This document shows positions 1-9,119 of a stretch of 64,000 bases of DNA, in pieces. The stretch covers positions 1,116,001 through 1,180,000 of the forward strand of contig NZ_FVZC01000009.1 of NCBI RefSeq assembly GCF_900166585.1, given 5' to 3'. The notes beneath the pieces are model-generated. The model searched no databases. It was not told the DNA's origin and saw nothing but the letters and a program-made list of their open reading frames with translations. The position numbers and the translations under genes are program-made. The DNA is from Mesobacillus jeotgali. GTDB taxonomy: Bacteria; Bacillota; Bacilli; Bacillales; Cytobacillaceae. Each line of letters starts with the position of its first letter. Within the stretch, counting starts at the first letter, position 1.

Positions 1-1
1 C

Positions 2-1342
2 TGTTTCCTGGTGGCTGTTGATGAAGATGAGAATCATTTTGCTTATATCAAGCAATATGCAAATACATATGCTCCAGGCTTTATTTTTCAAAACGGCCGA
101 TCCTATTCACTGACTCCCGAAACGAATGAGCAATTTACAGTGGGGGAGGGTGTATTCGTAGGGAACGAGTACTACTTTGTGACAACATTTGGGGAAGACT
201 TTGATTATCTTGCAAAATACAATCTTGATACTCATGAATTTACGAAGGTACTTTCGATTGATAAAGAAGAATTTAGCGCAATCAGATTTGATAAAAGTTC
301 AAATTGCCTCTATTTTGTAACGTCCAGGGGTGTGGAAGATCACCTATACAAATACAATCTTACTAGTGGATCATACAATAATTTGAATCTTCCTGCTTCT
401 ATTATCCAGGGCGGGACGGTTGCAAAGAGCGGCAATGTATACGTTTTAGCCGGTTCCGCGACAAAACCGAATAATATTTTTAAAATGGATGCCCATAGTG
501 GTGAGTGGATGCAGCTCACCAACCTGGCCGTTCCGGGTGTAAACGAACAAGAGCTTGTGAACCCGGATGTCATTACCTACCCTTCCTATGACGGACTCGC
601 AATGGAAGCATTATTTTTCAGAGCTAAGGAAGACGTCAGCAATGGACATGTCATCCTATGGCCTCATGGCGGGCCCCAGGCTGCGGAACGGAAATTTTTC
701 AGGGGGATGTTCCAGTTCCTCGCCAACCGTGGCTACAGCATCTTTGCACCTAATTTCCGTGGATCAACCGGCTATGGACTTGCGTTCACTAAAATGGTCG
801 AAGGGAATTGGGGAGAAGGGCCTCGCCTGGATAATATCGCCGGTCTTGAATTCCTCTATGAAAAAGGATTGGCTGACAGAAATAAGACGTTGTTGATGGG
901 TGGAAGTTTCGGCGGATATATGGCCCTACTTCTGCACGGACGCCATCCGGAATATTTCAAAGCAGTCGTTGATATCTTCGGGCCATCCAACCTGTTTTCG
1001 TTCATTGAGTCTGTTCCTGAACACTGGAAACCCATCATGAACCAGTGGGTGGGCGATCCAATCAAGGACTTTGATAAACTGACAGAGTATTCCCCGATTA
1101 CTTATCTGGATACAATGACAAAGCCGATGCTGATCATACAAGGCGCAAACGATCCACGAGTGGTAAAACAGGAATCTGACCAGATTGTCAAAGCTCTGCA
1201 AGAAAAAGGCCGGGATGTTAAATATCTCGTTCTTGAAGATGAAGGACATGGGTTCTCGAAAAAAGAAAATGAGATTCTGGTTAACCAGACAATCCTTGAA
1301 TTTTTTGATCAATTTGTCGAGATAAAGGTATTAGCGGATTAG
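2..1342 (+). CDS. S9 family serine peptidase (prolyl oligopeptidase type), 5' partial
   Basis: The reading frame is open to the window edge, so the true start lies upstream. The N-terminal half is a beta-propeller-like repeat region; the C-terminal half, from about the codon at 560, is an alpha/beta-hydrolase. Counting from the GTG at 11, the nucleophile motif GGSFGGY places Ser at 299, Asp at 381 (GANDPRV) and His at 413 (EGHGFS), a complete catalytic triad in the S9 order. The family cleaves short peptides, often after Pro or as acylaminoacyl-peptidases; the substrate cannot be told here. No signal peptide can be judged because the start is missing. A strong terminator follows at once. Confidence 0.9.
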   Translation, partial: CFLVAVDEDENHFAYIKQYANTYAPGFIFQNGRSYSLTPETNEQFTVGEGVFVGNEYYFVTTFGEDFDYLAKYNLDTHEFTKVLSIDKEEFSAIRFDKSSNCLYFVTSRGVEDHLYKYNLTSGSYNNLNLPASIIQGGTVAKSGNVYVLAGSATKPNNIFKMDAHSGEWMQLTNLAVPGVNEQELVNPDVITYPSYDGLAMEALFFRAKEDVSNGHVILWPHGGPQAAERKFFRGMFQFLANRGYSIFAPNFRGSTGYGLAFTKMVEGNWGEGPRLDNIAGLEFLYEKGLADRNKTLLMGGSFGGYMALLLHGRHPEYFKAVVDIFGPSNLFSFIESVPEHWKPIMNQWVGDPIKDFDKLTEYSPITYLDTMTKPMLIIQGANDPRVVKQESDQIVKALQEKGRDVKYLVLEDEGHGFSKKENEILVNQTILEFFDQFVEIKVLAD

Positions 1343-1345
1343 GTG

Positions 1346-1378
1346 GAAGTACAGGGACGTACCCTGTGCTTCTTTTTT
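1346..1378 (+). terminator. Rho-independent terminator after the S9 peptidase
   Basis: Stem GAAGTACAGGG pairs with CCCTGTGCTTC across a short loop and is followed by six T. It sits 3 bp after the peptidase stop codon. Confidence 0.85.
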
Positions 1379-1458
1379 GTATATCTGAATTTTAATTGTA
1401 GTTCTCAGAAATATGTTAATATTGTATAAACTTTCCAAAAGAAATGAGGTATGTTAGT

Positions 1459-2250
1459 TTGTTTAGTATCAAAGATAGAAGAGATTATTTTTCCCGTACT
1501 ATCAAAGAAGTAGAGCATTTCAAACTTGTTGAAGGGATTGTCCAAATCGGTTCAGGGGTTAATGGCTATAACGATGAATACTCTGATATAGATCTAATGG
1601 TTGCTGTGTTTAATATTAAAAATGCGGAAATAACCAGAAACTATGTTGTCGAAATAATTCGCGGTTTTAATCCTAGTTATATAAAAGAAAAGCAATTTAC
1701 CAAAGATATTTTCCTGGTGATCGCCTTTTTACAGAATGGATTGGAATTTAACATCTCTATTGTTCCAACAGACTTTCTATCAGTGAAATCTCCATTGTGG
1801 AAAGTGATAGTGGATAAAACAGGGTTGGTTTCCGAAACAATGCATACCGAAAATGAACGTTTTTTGAGCAGGCCGTTGAAATATAATGTCGGAATTGATC
1901 TTGCTTTTGAATTCGTTTATTGCGCTCGTTCATTAGAAAAAGAGCTTAAACGGAAAAATTTAATTTATGCATTAAAAATGCTTGAGGAAATGAGAGACTA
2001 TACTTTAATCGTTCAGGCACTGAATGAGGAAAAGAAACTTCATCAGTTTAAAGCATACGGAAGCTTGAATCCTTCTTTTGTCGAGCGTTATCTATCTACC
2101 TTCACTAGTGAACCTACTATTGAAAATATCCGATCATCTTCGGAAAAAATAACGAAATTATTTATTTCCTCAGTAAAGCAAAGTACTGATTATTCTATGA
2201 CCCCCGAGTTAGAGAAACTTTTACCGAACTCATTCTTTAAAATGGATTAG
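1459..2250 (+). CDS. Nucleotidyltransferase-domain protein (aminoglycoside adenylyltransferase-like)
   Basis: The N-terminal third carries the polymerase-beta-type nucleotidyltransferase signature: a GSG turn followed by a YSDIDLMV motif with the two metal-binding Asp residues. The rest is helical and resembles the C-terminal part of small adenylyltransferases. The family transfers a nucleotide, usually AMP, to a small molecule or a protein; nothing here shows the acceptor or resistance to any drug. An ATG at 1444 is in frame but has no ribosome binding site, whereas TTG at 1459 has GAGGT 8 nt upstream, so TTG is preferred. The gene stands alone between two terminators. Confidence 0.75.
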   Translation: MFSIKDRRDYFSRTIKEVEHFKLVEGIVQIGSGVNGYNDEYSDIDLMVAVFNIKNAEITRNYVVEIIRGFNPSYIKEKQFTKDIFLVIAFLQNGLEFNISIVPTDFLSVKSPLWKVIVDKTGLVSETMHTENERFLSRPLKYNVGIDLAFEFVYCARSLEKELKRKNLIYALKMLEEMRDYTLIVQALNEEKKLHQFKAYGSLNPSFVERYLSTFTSEPTIENIRSSSEKITKLFISSVKQSTDYSMTPELEKLLPNSFFKMD

Positions 2251-2261
2251 TATAAATGAAG

Positions 2262-2285
2262 CGCTCGGGCTACCGGGCGTTTTCT
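2262..2285 (+). terminator. Terminator after the nucleotidyltransferase gene
   Basis: Stem CGCTCGG / CCGGGCG (one G-U pair) with a 4-nt loop, followed by TTTTCTC. Confidence 0.6.
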
Positions 2286-2368
2286 CGTATGTTTGGAAAT
2301 TTTTAAAAGAGTAAAGGTGGGTCTTTTAGGGAAAATAAACTCTGGAAACATATATAGGAGGTTTTACT

Positions 2369-3052
2369 ATGGCAAAAGTATTGGCAGTTCTATCAAGTGG
2401 ATACAAGGACGAGAAAAACGAATATGAAACTGGCTGGTGGGGAGAAGAATTATTCGCTCCAATGCAGATGCTTGAAGAAGCGGGGCATCAGGTTGACCTT
2501 GCGTCACCGCTGGGAGGCAAGCCGGATATAGATCAAATGAGTATTAGTAAAGAATACGACCCAAAGGGTACTTATAAAGAGCTTTATGAGTCTGGCAAAG
2601 CGGATGAGACAATGAAACTTTCGGAAGTTGATCCCGAGGACTATGATGTCGTTCTTATAGTGGGTGGCCATGGAGCGATGTATGATCTCGCCAAAAATGA
2701 GGATCTTCATACAATCATGAACAAAGTTTATGACGGAGGCGGGATTGTTGCAGCAGAATGCCATGGTCCAGCACCGCTTGTGTATGCAAAGCGTCCAAAT
2801 GGCGATAGCTTTATTGCTGGCAAGAAAGTGACCGGTTATCCGGATGAAATGGAGCCAGAAGGCCTGTTGGATATTCTGCCATTCAGCCTCGAGCAGGAGA
2901 TGAGAAAAATCAGTGAATATGATCAGGGTGACCTCGAAAAAACAGGGCATGCTGTTTGGGCTGACGAGCAGCTGGTCACTAGCCGGGACCCATTCTCATC
3001 GGAATTGATGGGAGAAGAGCTGGTAAAGGCACTAAAAAAGAAAAGCCAATAA
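2369..3052 (+). CDS. DJ-1/PfpI superfamily protein (Hsp31/glyoxalase III-like)
   Basis: A 227-residue class I glutamine amidotransferase-like protein. The nucleophile elbow is at AAECHGPAP, with Cys131 followed by His132, and Glu26 in GWWGEE is well placed as the acidic residue that tunes the Cys in DJ-1/Hsp31 proteins. Members act as chaperones, glyoxalase III enzymes or deglycases protecting against reactive carbonyls. The length suits the single-domain Hsp31-like group rather than true amidotransferases. ATG has a good AGGAGG site. An SDR gene follows on the same strand after about 70 bp, with no terminator between, so co-transcription is possible. Confidence 0.85.
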   Translation: MAKVLAVLSSGYKDEKNEYETGWWGEELFAPMQMLEEAGHQVDLASPLGGKPDIDQMSISKEYDPKGTYKELYESGKADETMKLSEVDPEDYDVVLIVGGHGAMYDLAKNEDLHTIMNKVYDGGGIVAAECHGPAPLVYAKRPNGDSFIAGKKVTGYPDEMEPEGLLDILPFSLEQEMRKISEYDQGDLEKTGHAVWADEQLVTSRDPFSSELMGEELVKALKKKSQ

Positions 3053-3125
3053 CAGAGTTATTTGTAGTCATAAGGAAAAAAATAAACAAGTCCAAGGATT
3101 CATTTATTGAGGAGTGGTTTTGTAT

Positions 3126-3884
3126 ATGGCAAACGAAAATAAAGTGGCTATCATTACTGGTGGCGGCAGTGGTTTGGGACAAGCAACGGCGCTTCGGTTA
3201 GCGGAAGAAAAAGTGAATATCGCAGTTGTTGACATTAGTGAAAAAGGCGGAAACGAAACCGTCGAAAAGCTGAAAAATATCGGGGTAGAGGCTATTTTCA
3301 TTAAAGCTGATGTCTCAAAAAAAGAAGATGTACAAAATTATGTCGATCAAACCGTTAAGCATTTTGGCAAAATCGATTACTTCTTCAATAATGCTGGGAT
3401 ATCAGGAAGCGGTTCGTACTTCCTGGATTCTTCTATTGAAGAAATCGAGAAGATAGTCGGGATCAACCTTTTGGGAGCACTTTATGGTGTTCGTTATGTT
3501 GGAGAGGTTATGCTGAAAAATGGCGGAGGTTCCATCGTTAATACTGCTTCAAGTGCAGGTGTGATCGGCCAGGACTCTGTTGTCACCTATTCTGCAACTA
3601 AGCATGGAATTGTTGGTTTGACCAAAAGCATGGTCGCGGAGTACGGAAAAGATGGATTGCGTGTGAATGCCATCGCTCCGGGGCCTACGGAAACACCAAT
3701 GGTGAAATCATTTTACGAAGCAAATCCAGAAATGAAGGAAAACGCAACAAAGGGAATCCCTCAACGACGGCTTGGGAAACCGGAAGAAGTGGCTGAATTA
3801 GTCACATTCCTTCTGACCTCAAAGGCAGAGTACATCAATGGGGAAGTTGTCCGGATTGATGGAGGATTTACGAATACGAAGTAA
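3126..3884 (+). CDS. SDR family NAD(P)-dependent oxidoreductase
   Basis: A classical short-chain dehydrogenase of about 252 residues. The cofactor motif GGGSGLG is near residues 12-18, NNAG near 98-101, catalytic Ser near 142 and the YxxxK pair near Tyr155/Lys159. The acidic residue at the end of beta-2 (VVD) favours NAD over NADP. The substrate is unknown. An upstream in-frame GTG at 3114 overlaps the GAGGAG ribosome binding site, so ATG 3126 is chosen. It follows the DJ-1-like gene and ends at a clear terminator. Confidence 0.88.
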   Translation: MANENKVAIITGGGSGLGQATALRLAEEKVNIAVVDISEKGGNETVEKLKNIGVEAIFIKADVSKKEDVQNYVDQTVKHFGKIDYFFNNAGISGSGSYFLDSSIEEIEKIVGINLLGALYGVRYVGEVMLKNGGGSIVNTASSAGVIGQDSVVTYSATKHGIVGLTKSMVAEYGKDGLRVNAIAPGPTETPMVKSFYEANPEMKENATKGIPQRRLGKPEEVAELVTFLLTSKAEYINGEVVRIDGGFTNTK

Positions 3885-3902
3885 TCATAAATCAATGTAA
3901 AG

Positions 3903-3933
3903 CCAGGGCAAAATTAACGTCCCTGGTTTTTTT
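3903..3933 (+). terminator. Terminator after the SDR gene
   Basis: CCAGGG / CCCTGG stem followed by seven T. Confidence 0.8.
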
Positions 3934-3970
3934 ATGTAGACTTTAAGGTATTGATAGATATTTTAGATAC

Positions 3971-3990
3971 CCCCCACAAAAATGTGGGGG
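3971..3990 (-). terminator. Probable terminator of cwlJ
   Basis: Perfect 7-bp stem CCCCCAC / GTGGGGG just past the cwlJ stop on the minus strand. The following U tract is poor, so efficiency is doubtful. Confidence 0.4.
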
Positions 3991-3995
3991 CATTC

Positions 3996-4436
3996 TTATC
4001 CCGTATAAACGCCTTCACAAGTGTTTGCTTTAGGTTCATAATAACAATGTTGCTTAAATTGTCCTGAATGTGGCTGGTCATACCATGTAGGCGGACACGG
4101 TGCATACGGATTAAAATACCAGAGAGCAAACTTGGAGGGGTGCTGTCTCCAATAATCCAGCGTCTGCTTTGCCAGTCTTTTTTCTACACCCCTCGCCCGG
4201 TTATAAAAGACATTTCCCTTTTGAACAGCCTCGAACGAGTAATTCCCACCTTGCACCTGAAAAATCACATCCCGTATTGTCCGTAAATCCTTAAAATCAA
4301 GACAATTGGCAGTCAGCCGATTGACAATAACATTGCCAACCATCAACATCCCAGTAGGACCTTCACCCTCAGCTTCCGCCCTTATCATTCTCGCCACCAA
4401 TGCAACATCACTGTCCGTGTATTTTACTCTTGGCAT
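3996..4436 (-). CDS. cwlJ: Spore cortex-lytic/cell wall hydrolase CwlJ
   Basis: A protein of 146 residues in the Hydrolase_2 (SleB/CwlJ) family without the peptidoglycan-binding domain of SleB, as in CwlJ. The family core is visible: RAEAEGEG with the catalytic Glu, VGNVIVNRL, the FEAV motif, KFALWYFNP and the C-terminal Cys-rich HCYYEP segment. CwlJ is a coat-associated enzyme that degrades cortex peptidoglycan on germination. GTG 4445 lies inside the GAGGTG ribosome binding site, so the start is ATG 4436. The usual partner gene gerQ is not adjacent here. A sigma-E-like promoter lies upstream. Confidence 0.88.
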   Translation of the reverse strand: MPRVKYTDSDVALVARMIRAEAEGEGPTGMLMVGNVIVNRLTANCLDFKDLRTIRDVIFQVQGGNYSFEAVQKGNVFYNRARGVEKRLAKQTLDYWRQHPSKFALWYFNPYAPCPPTWYDQPHSGQFKQHCYYEPKANTCEGVYTG

Positions 4437-4455
4437 TTTTATCACCTCTACAAGA

Positions 4456-4485
4456 ATTGTATTAGAAACAGCCTGTCATAATGTT
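4456..4485 (-). promoter_or_regulatory. Candidate sigma-E promoter of cwlJ
   Basis: On the minus strand, AACATTA (-35) and AATACAAT (-10) are separated by 15 bp and resemble the mother-cell sigma-E consensus (KMATATT and CATACAMT). cwlJ is a sigma-E gene in Bacillus subtilis. The predicted transcript would begin directly at the ribosome binding site, which is tight. Confidence 0.35.
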
Positions 4486-4569
4486 ACCGTGTTCAATTTA
4501 TCGAGAGTAAAATGAGTGATCAGCTCTTTGGCGAATGGAGAATCAGTTGTACTAGAGAAAAAAGAAAAA

Positions 4570-4595
4570 CGGTCATGCTGACTAATCAGTGACCG
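4570..4595 (-). terminator. Terminator of the 4694-5422 gene
   Basis: CGGTCA / TGACCG with an inner CTGA / TCAG stem; on the minus strand it is followed by TTTTTCTTTTTT. Confidence 0.7.
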
Positions 4596-4693
4596 ATTTC
4601 TAAGTACAGAAAAACATAGAGATGAACGGGGCAGGTCCTTGAGTTACTGCACACAAGAGTGAACGTTAGAAATGAAGAGACATAAGTAACTTT

Positions 4694-5422
4694 TTATTCA
4701 ATCCCTTCATCCTTATATAATGCCGGGTTTGCAGACGTATTTAAGCTTTGGGTTGAAGCCCAAAGATTGCCGAGGAACCTTGGCATCATTTGCTGTGATG
4801 GCAGTACGCCATATCTTGTGAAATAAATGAATAGTTTCAAATAGTTCCGTGCATTGCCTGGAAGATGAATTTCTTTTCCGTAATATTCGTTTTCTGTAAC
4901 TGTAGCGAATGAGCGTGTTTCAAAACCCGAGATGAAACGTGTTCGTTCCCCTTTATATTCGTTCTCGATAAAATGGATCTTTTTGATGATCGTCGGATCG
5001 TCGGTTCCATCGTAATTAGCCAGTCGAGCCTGGTTAAAAGCAGATACAGCATCAAGGTCTTTTACAAGGGAAAGGACATGGCCATAGGCTTTGTCATGGC
5101 CCTCATAAAATGGCTTTATCTCGAGGTTGTCCATTAAATCAACAAGTCTGAGATTTTTCCCTTTTAAGTATGCTGGCCGGAATATCTGCCTTGAAAGCTT
5201 CAAGTCATCCATGGATTCACACTCCATGGATGCGAAAAAGTACCATTGTCCCTTGTCATCCAGGCTGACATCACAAATTTGTCCGTCTTTTTTTAGAAGG
5301 TAATCCCTAAATCGATCTTCCTTATCAAAAGTATAGTCCCGTGCTGATTCTTTCCCTGGCATGAAACCAAAAGGAGGTTCAATTGGGACCGCGATTTCTG
5401 AATAATATATTTTTTTCATCAT
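4694..5422 (-). CDS. Uncharacterised 242-residue protein
   Basis: I do not recognise this family. The protein is soluble, with no signal peptide or membrane segment, and is rich in charged and aromatic residues (PPFGFMPGKE near the start, ENEYYGKEIHLPGNARNY near residue 185). It contains no obvious nucleotide-binding or metal-binding motif. Codon use and a clean ribosome binding site (GAAGGTG before ATGATG) indicate a real gene. It has its own terminator and lies divergent from the DUF4362 lipoprotein, with about 150 bp between them. Confidence 0.7.
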   Translation of the reverse strand: MMKKIYYSEIAVPIEPPFGFMPGKESARDYTFDKEDRFRDYLLKKDGQICDVSLDDKGQWYFFASMECESMDDLKLSRQIFRPAYLKGKNLRLVDLMDNLEIKPFYEGHDKAYGHVLSLVKDLDAVSAFNQARLANYDGTDDPTIIKKIHFIENEYKGERTRFISGFETRSFATVTENEYYGKEIHLPGNARNYLKLFIYFTRYGVLPSQQMMPRFLGNLWASTQSLNTSANPALYKDEGIE

Positions 5423-5570
5423 TTAACACACCTTCGCTAAATAATCATACATTCAGATTACCCAATCGCCAGCATATGAACACATATCTTTTAGGTTAAG
5501 ATGTTCACGATGGAATTGTGGTGGTAAAATTTAACTATAAATTTCTTTGAAATATTAAAAAGGGGAACCA

Positions 5571-6008
5571 ATGAGAAATGTGATTGCAATGGCTTTTATT
5601 CTTTTAGTCGGTTCAGGCTGCCATTCGGTGGAACAAACTCATCCTGCAGAAACTGAAAAGCCTGATTATATTCCACCAGCTTATGCTGTAGTGGATCATC
5701 AAGGTGTGATTACTAATCGGGAAACATTTTATTCGTTTTTGGAAAGTGTCAGACGAGGTCAGAAACATAAAATCAAGGTTGTAACTTATACCAAAGAGGG
5801 AGACCCTTTACTGCATGATGTAGTTTTTGATGGCGAAAAAATCCAATCAATCTATGATACTACCAGGGATGAATATGGACAGGGAACTATTGAAAGTACC
5901 ACATGTGAAAGGCTGGCAGAAAAGGAGCTTGGACAAGAAATGGAGTATTTTATCGAGGGCTGTGATACTACAGGAGGGGTAATAACTATACTTATTATGG
6001 AAAAATAA
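5571..6008 (+). CDS. DUF4362 domain lipoprotein
   Basis: A small secreted lipoprotein of 145 residues. A hydrophobic signal ends in a lipobox (LVGSGC), giving an acylated Cys at about residue 17. The mature part matches the DUF4362 pattern: VVDHQGVITN, then VTYTKEGDP, VVFDG, DTTRDEYG and a final EGCDT. The function of the family is unknown; it occurs mainly in Bacillaceae. ATG has AAAGGGG upstream. It converges with a small membrane protein gene across a shared hairpin. Confidence 0.8.
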   Translation: MRNVIAMAFILLVGSGCHSVEQTHPAETEKPDYIPPAYAVVDHQGVITNRETFYSFLESVRRGQKHKIKVVTYTKEGDPLLHDVVFDGEKIQSIYDTTRDEYGQGTIESTTCERLAEKELGQEMEYFIEGCDTTGGVITILIMEK

Positions 6009-6011
6009 AAA

Positions 6012-6028
6012 CGCCTGGATGACCAGGC
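6012..6028 (-). terminator. Terminator between the DUF4362 gene and a membrane-protein gene
   Basis: GCCTGG / CCAGGC stem. The T tract is better on the minus strand (GTTTTTATTTTT), so it mainly ends the 6033-6362 gene. Confidence 0.6.
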
Positions 6029-6032
6029 CCAT

Positions 6033-6362
6033 TTATATAGAGAAATATTCCCGATAAGTAAAAAAAGTTGCGATTAACGAAAGGATTAAATAAAAAACAG
6101 AAGCGTAAAATGCATATGATGGAGAGAATTTTCCCTGTGTCTCATTTAGTTTCATACCGGTAGCAGCTTGAACTTGCATATCCAGACTCCGACTTGTGTA
6201 TCCACCCGATGAACTGAAAAAATAGATGATGAAAACACACACCAAAGCCACGAATAAAGAGATTTCAATAAAACTAAAATCACTTAATAACGTCAGCCCA
6301 TAATTCAATAATCCAATGAATGATAAAGTTACTATAAAACTTATCAATTTACCGATTGTCAT
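6033..6362 (-). CDS. Small membrane protein, unknown function
   Basis: 109 residues with two adjacent hydrophobic helices near residues 5-28 and 32-50 and a third near 85-103. Between them is a polar segment rich in Ser, Gly and Gln. No family is recognised. The start ATG follows a GGGGG ribosome binding site. Confidence 0.6.
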   Translation of the reverse strand: MTIGKLISFIVTLSFIGLLNYGLTLLSDFSFIEISLFVALVCVFIIYFFSSSGGYTSRSLDMQVQAATGMKLNETQGKFSPSYAFYASVFYLILSLIATFFTYREYFSI

Positions 6363-6431
6363 TTCCCCCTTTATTTAGGGTACGTTTTACCAGATGAAAA
6401 GTTTCATAATTTTGAAAAAGAGGATGATTCG

Positions 6432-7010
6432 ATGGAAAGATTAGCTATTATGACGATTGGAAAAACACATAGCGGAAAAACAACCTTTGCCCGGGAGTTG
6501 GAGAAACAACTGGACAACTCTATTGTTATGGATCAGGATCTTCACGCTGAATTCCTCAATACCTATTACAAAAAACTTCAGCCTGCAGAGGGTCCCAATA
6601 CCCTAAAACATGCTATTTCAAAGCTGTTAGTTCGATATACAGCCGAAAATACAGATTGTCATCTTATTATATGCAATTCAAATCGAAGCCGAAAAGGGCG
6701 TACATACTTGCTTGAGGAATTGTTTCCGAGCAGTTTTTTCATCCGGATCCTGATTCACTTTGATATACCGGATCATATTCTTGAAAATCGTATAGTGTCA
6801 ACCAAGCGTAATACGAATATATTTCGTGGTGCTTATTCTAATTTCATGGAGGTCCTACGTAAGCAGCAAGCAGATTCTTTACTAGAGGATGTGGTTGCTC
6901 CTGCTGAGGAGGAAGCGGACTTTTTATTTGTCATTAATGAAAGCAGTGAAACACAAACTGTCATAGAGAAAATTTTACAGATTGCTAAAAACATGGAGAA
7001 GCCTAAATGA
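6432..7010 (+). CDS. P-loop (AAA/zeta-like) kinase-type ATPase
   Basis: 192 residues. A Walker A motif GKTHSGKTT lies at residues 10-18 in the first strand-loop-helix unit, followed by MDQD near residue 35, where small-molecule kinases carry catalytic acidic residues, and an arginine-rich segment (NSNRSRKGR) that may act as a lid. This is the layout of the zeta-toxin/gluconate-kinase-like group, but no antitoxin gene is adjacent, so a metabolic or RNA/nucleoside kinase is as likely. ATG has GAGGATG upstream. Confidence 0.7.
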   Translation: MERLAIMTIGKTHSGKTTFARELEKQLDNSIVMDQDLHAEFLNTYYKKLQPAEGPNTLKHAISKLLVRYTAENTDCHLIICNSNRSRKGRTYLLEELFPSSFFIRILIHFDIPDHILENRIVSTKRNTNIFRGAYSNFMEVLRKQQADSLLEDVVAPAEEEADFLFVINESSETQTVIEKILQIAKNMEKPK

Positions 7011-7233
7011 GAAAATTGTTGATATCGTTTTTTCCAAGGGCTTATATAGTTGGAGTCACTAAAAGGATATATTAAAAAGGTATTTTGGTTATTAAATAGA
7101 AATTCCAATTCTCCACGATAATTTGAAAAAAACCATCTTGTGCAAATAGAACTTTCTTTTTTTATACTATTTCTAAATAAATATGGTATATTTCAATTAT
7201 CTGAAAATTCAAAGTGATAGATTGGGGAAATGT

Positions 7234-8889
7234 ATGGTGGATTTCGATGTTATTGTTGTCGGAGCAGGGCTCGCCGGCTTAGTAGCAACAGCAGAAATAG
7301 CTGATAAAGGTAAAAAGGTTTTACTTTTGGACCAGGAGCCAGAAGCCTCAATGGGCGGGCAGGCATTTTGGTCGTTCGGCGGTTTGTTCCTGGTTGATTC
7401 ACCCGAACAGAGACGGATGGGGATCAAGGATTCTAAGGAACTGGCATGGCAGGATTGGCTGGGGACTGCCGGTTTTGACAGGGAAGAAAATGAGGATTAT
7501 TGGGGTAAAAAATGGGCCGAAGCCTACGTTGATTTTGCGGCAGGAGAGAAACGAGCATGGTTACAAGATATGGGTGTCCGCTTCTTCCCGGTTGTTGGAT
7601 GGGCGGAACGAGGAGGGTATCTTGCCGATGGGCATGGAAATTCCGTGCCTCGCTTCCATATTGTCTGGGGAACTGGTCCCGGCCTGGTTGCCCCATTCGA
7701 ACATCGTGTTCGCGAACACATGAAAAACGGTTTGGTTAAGTTTCTTCCCAGGCATCGTGTTGATCAACTTATAACTGATAATGGTGCTGTTGTTGGGGTT
7801 AGCGGATCTGTTCTGGTGCCAAGTACAGCAGCTCGCGGGGAGGATAGCAGCCGTGAAGTCGTCGGCAGCTTCGAATTTCGTTCACAGGCGGTACTGATAT
7901 CGAGCGGCGGGATTGGCGGGAACCTTGATCTGGTTCGAAAAAATTGGCCAAGCCGTCTTGGCCAGCCTCCTAAAGAGATGGTTACGGGTGTGCCTGCCCA
8001 CGTGGACGGCAGGATGCTTGCCATAACTGAGGAGGCAGGAGGACGCATCGTAAATCGAGATCGTATGTGGCACTACACAGAGGGTCTTAAGAATTGGAAT
8101 CCTATATGGACAAATCACGGGATTCGAATCCTTCCTGGTCCATCGTCCATCTGGCTGGATGCGACAGGAAAGAGATTTCAGGCTCCGAATTTTCCTGGCT
8201 TTGACACACTGGGAACCCTTGATGCAATTAAAAAGACGGGATTTGATTATTCATGGTTTATTTTGACACACAAGATTATTGAAAAAGAATTTGCTCTTTC
8301 CGGTTCAGAACAAAATCCAGATCTAACTGGAAAAAGTATTCGAAAAGTAATTGGAAGGGCACTACAAAGTGTTCCGGATCCTGTAAGGGCCTTTATGGAA
8401 AAAGGTGAGGATTTTATAGTTGCTGATAACTTATCAGACCTTGTTTCCGGCATGAATAAACTAACAGGCGAAAACTTATTGAACATGGAAAATATTAAAC
8501 GACAAATAGAAGCAAGAGACCGGGAAATTGATAATAATTTTACGAAAGACCTGCAAATTACTGCTATGCGCGGAGCACGCAATTATCTTGGTGATAAATT
8601 AATTCGTGCTGCAACACCGCATAAAATCCTGGACCCCAAAAATGGTCCTTTAATCGCAGTTCGGTTGAATATCCTTAGCAGGAAAACCCTTGGGGGGCTA
8701 CAAACTGATTTATCAGGAAAAGTATTGAATTCGTCAGGGAATCCTATTCCTGGATTATATGCTGCCGGTGAAGTTTCCGGTTTTGGCGGCGGAGGAATTC
8801 ATGGATATCGCTCACTTGAGGGGACTTTTGTGGGGGGCTGCCTTTTTACAGGACGTGTAGCAGGCAGGGCTATTGCCGAAGAATTATAG
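7234..8889 (+). CDS. FAD-binding dehydrogenase (3-ketosteroid dehydrogenase/fumarate reductase-like)
   Basis: 551 residues. The N-terminus has the Rossmann FAD motif GAGLAGLVA followed by an acidic LLDQEPE segment; the C-terminus has the second FAD contact (GLYAAGEVSGFGGGG, then GYRSLEGT). The architecture is that of the FAD_binding_2 family, which includes KsdD-type steroid dehydrogenases and fumarate reductases. The natural substrate is not evident. An in-frame ATG at 7183 lacks a ribosome binding site, whereas ATG 7234 has GGGG 6 nt upstream, so 7234 is chosen. It is transcribed alone and ends at a strong hairpin. Confidence 0.82.
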   Translation: MVDFDVIVVGAGLAGLVATAEIADKGKKVLLLDQEPEASMGGQAFWSFGGLFLVDSPEQRRMGIKDSKELAWQDWLGTAGFDREENEDYWGKKWAEAYVDFAAGEKRAWLQDMGVRFFPVVGWAERGGYLADGHGNSVPRFHIVWGTGPGLVAPFEHRVREHMKNGLVKFLPRHRVDQLITDNGAVVGVSGSVLVPSTAARGEDSSREVVGSFEFRSQAVLISSGGIGGNLDLVRKNWPSRLGQPPKEMVTGVPAHVDGRMLAITEEAGGRIVNRDRMWHYTEGLKNWNPIWTNHGIRILPGPSSIWLDATGKRFQAPNFPGFDTLGTLDAIKKTGFDYSWFILTHKIIEKEFALSGSEQNPDLTGKSIRKVIGRALQSVPDPVRAFMEKGEDFIVADNLSDLVSGMNKLTGENLLNMENIKRQIEARDREIDNNFTKDLQITAMRGARNYLGDKLIRAATPHKILDPKNGPLIAVRLNILSRKTLGGLQTDLSGKVLNSSGNPIPGLYAAGEVSGFGGGGIHGYRSLEGTFVGGCLFTGRVAGRAIAEEL

Positions 8890-8967
8890 GAATCTCTGAC
8901 TTTGCGAAATTTAACAAACACACTCTGTTAAAAGATCAGAAAAATCCCAGTGAACATTTCCTGAATA

Positions 8968-9000
8968 AGAGAACGCCTGGTTAAAATCCAGGCGTTCTCT
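8968..9000. terminator. Long perfect hairpin between convergent genes
   Basis: A perfect 13-bp stem (AGAGAACGCCTGG and its complement) with a 7-nt loop. It lacks a good T tract on either strand but lies between the FAD dehydrogenase and the DUF1206 gene, so it probably serves both. Confidence 0.55.
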
Positions 9001-9119
9001 GCTTGCTATTCCTATTGCTTATCGTACTGCCATACATTTATTTAGTAAGTTAATTCACCTTTTGTTTAAGCGTTTTCTCCATGTCATCCAAATTGTGTGT
9101 TCTTATTAAGAATACTTTC

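Noticed and set aside
6432..7010. Zeta toxin of a toxin-antitoxin pair
   Set aside because: The Walker A protein has no small partner gene upstream or overlapping; a kinase annotation is safer.
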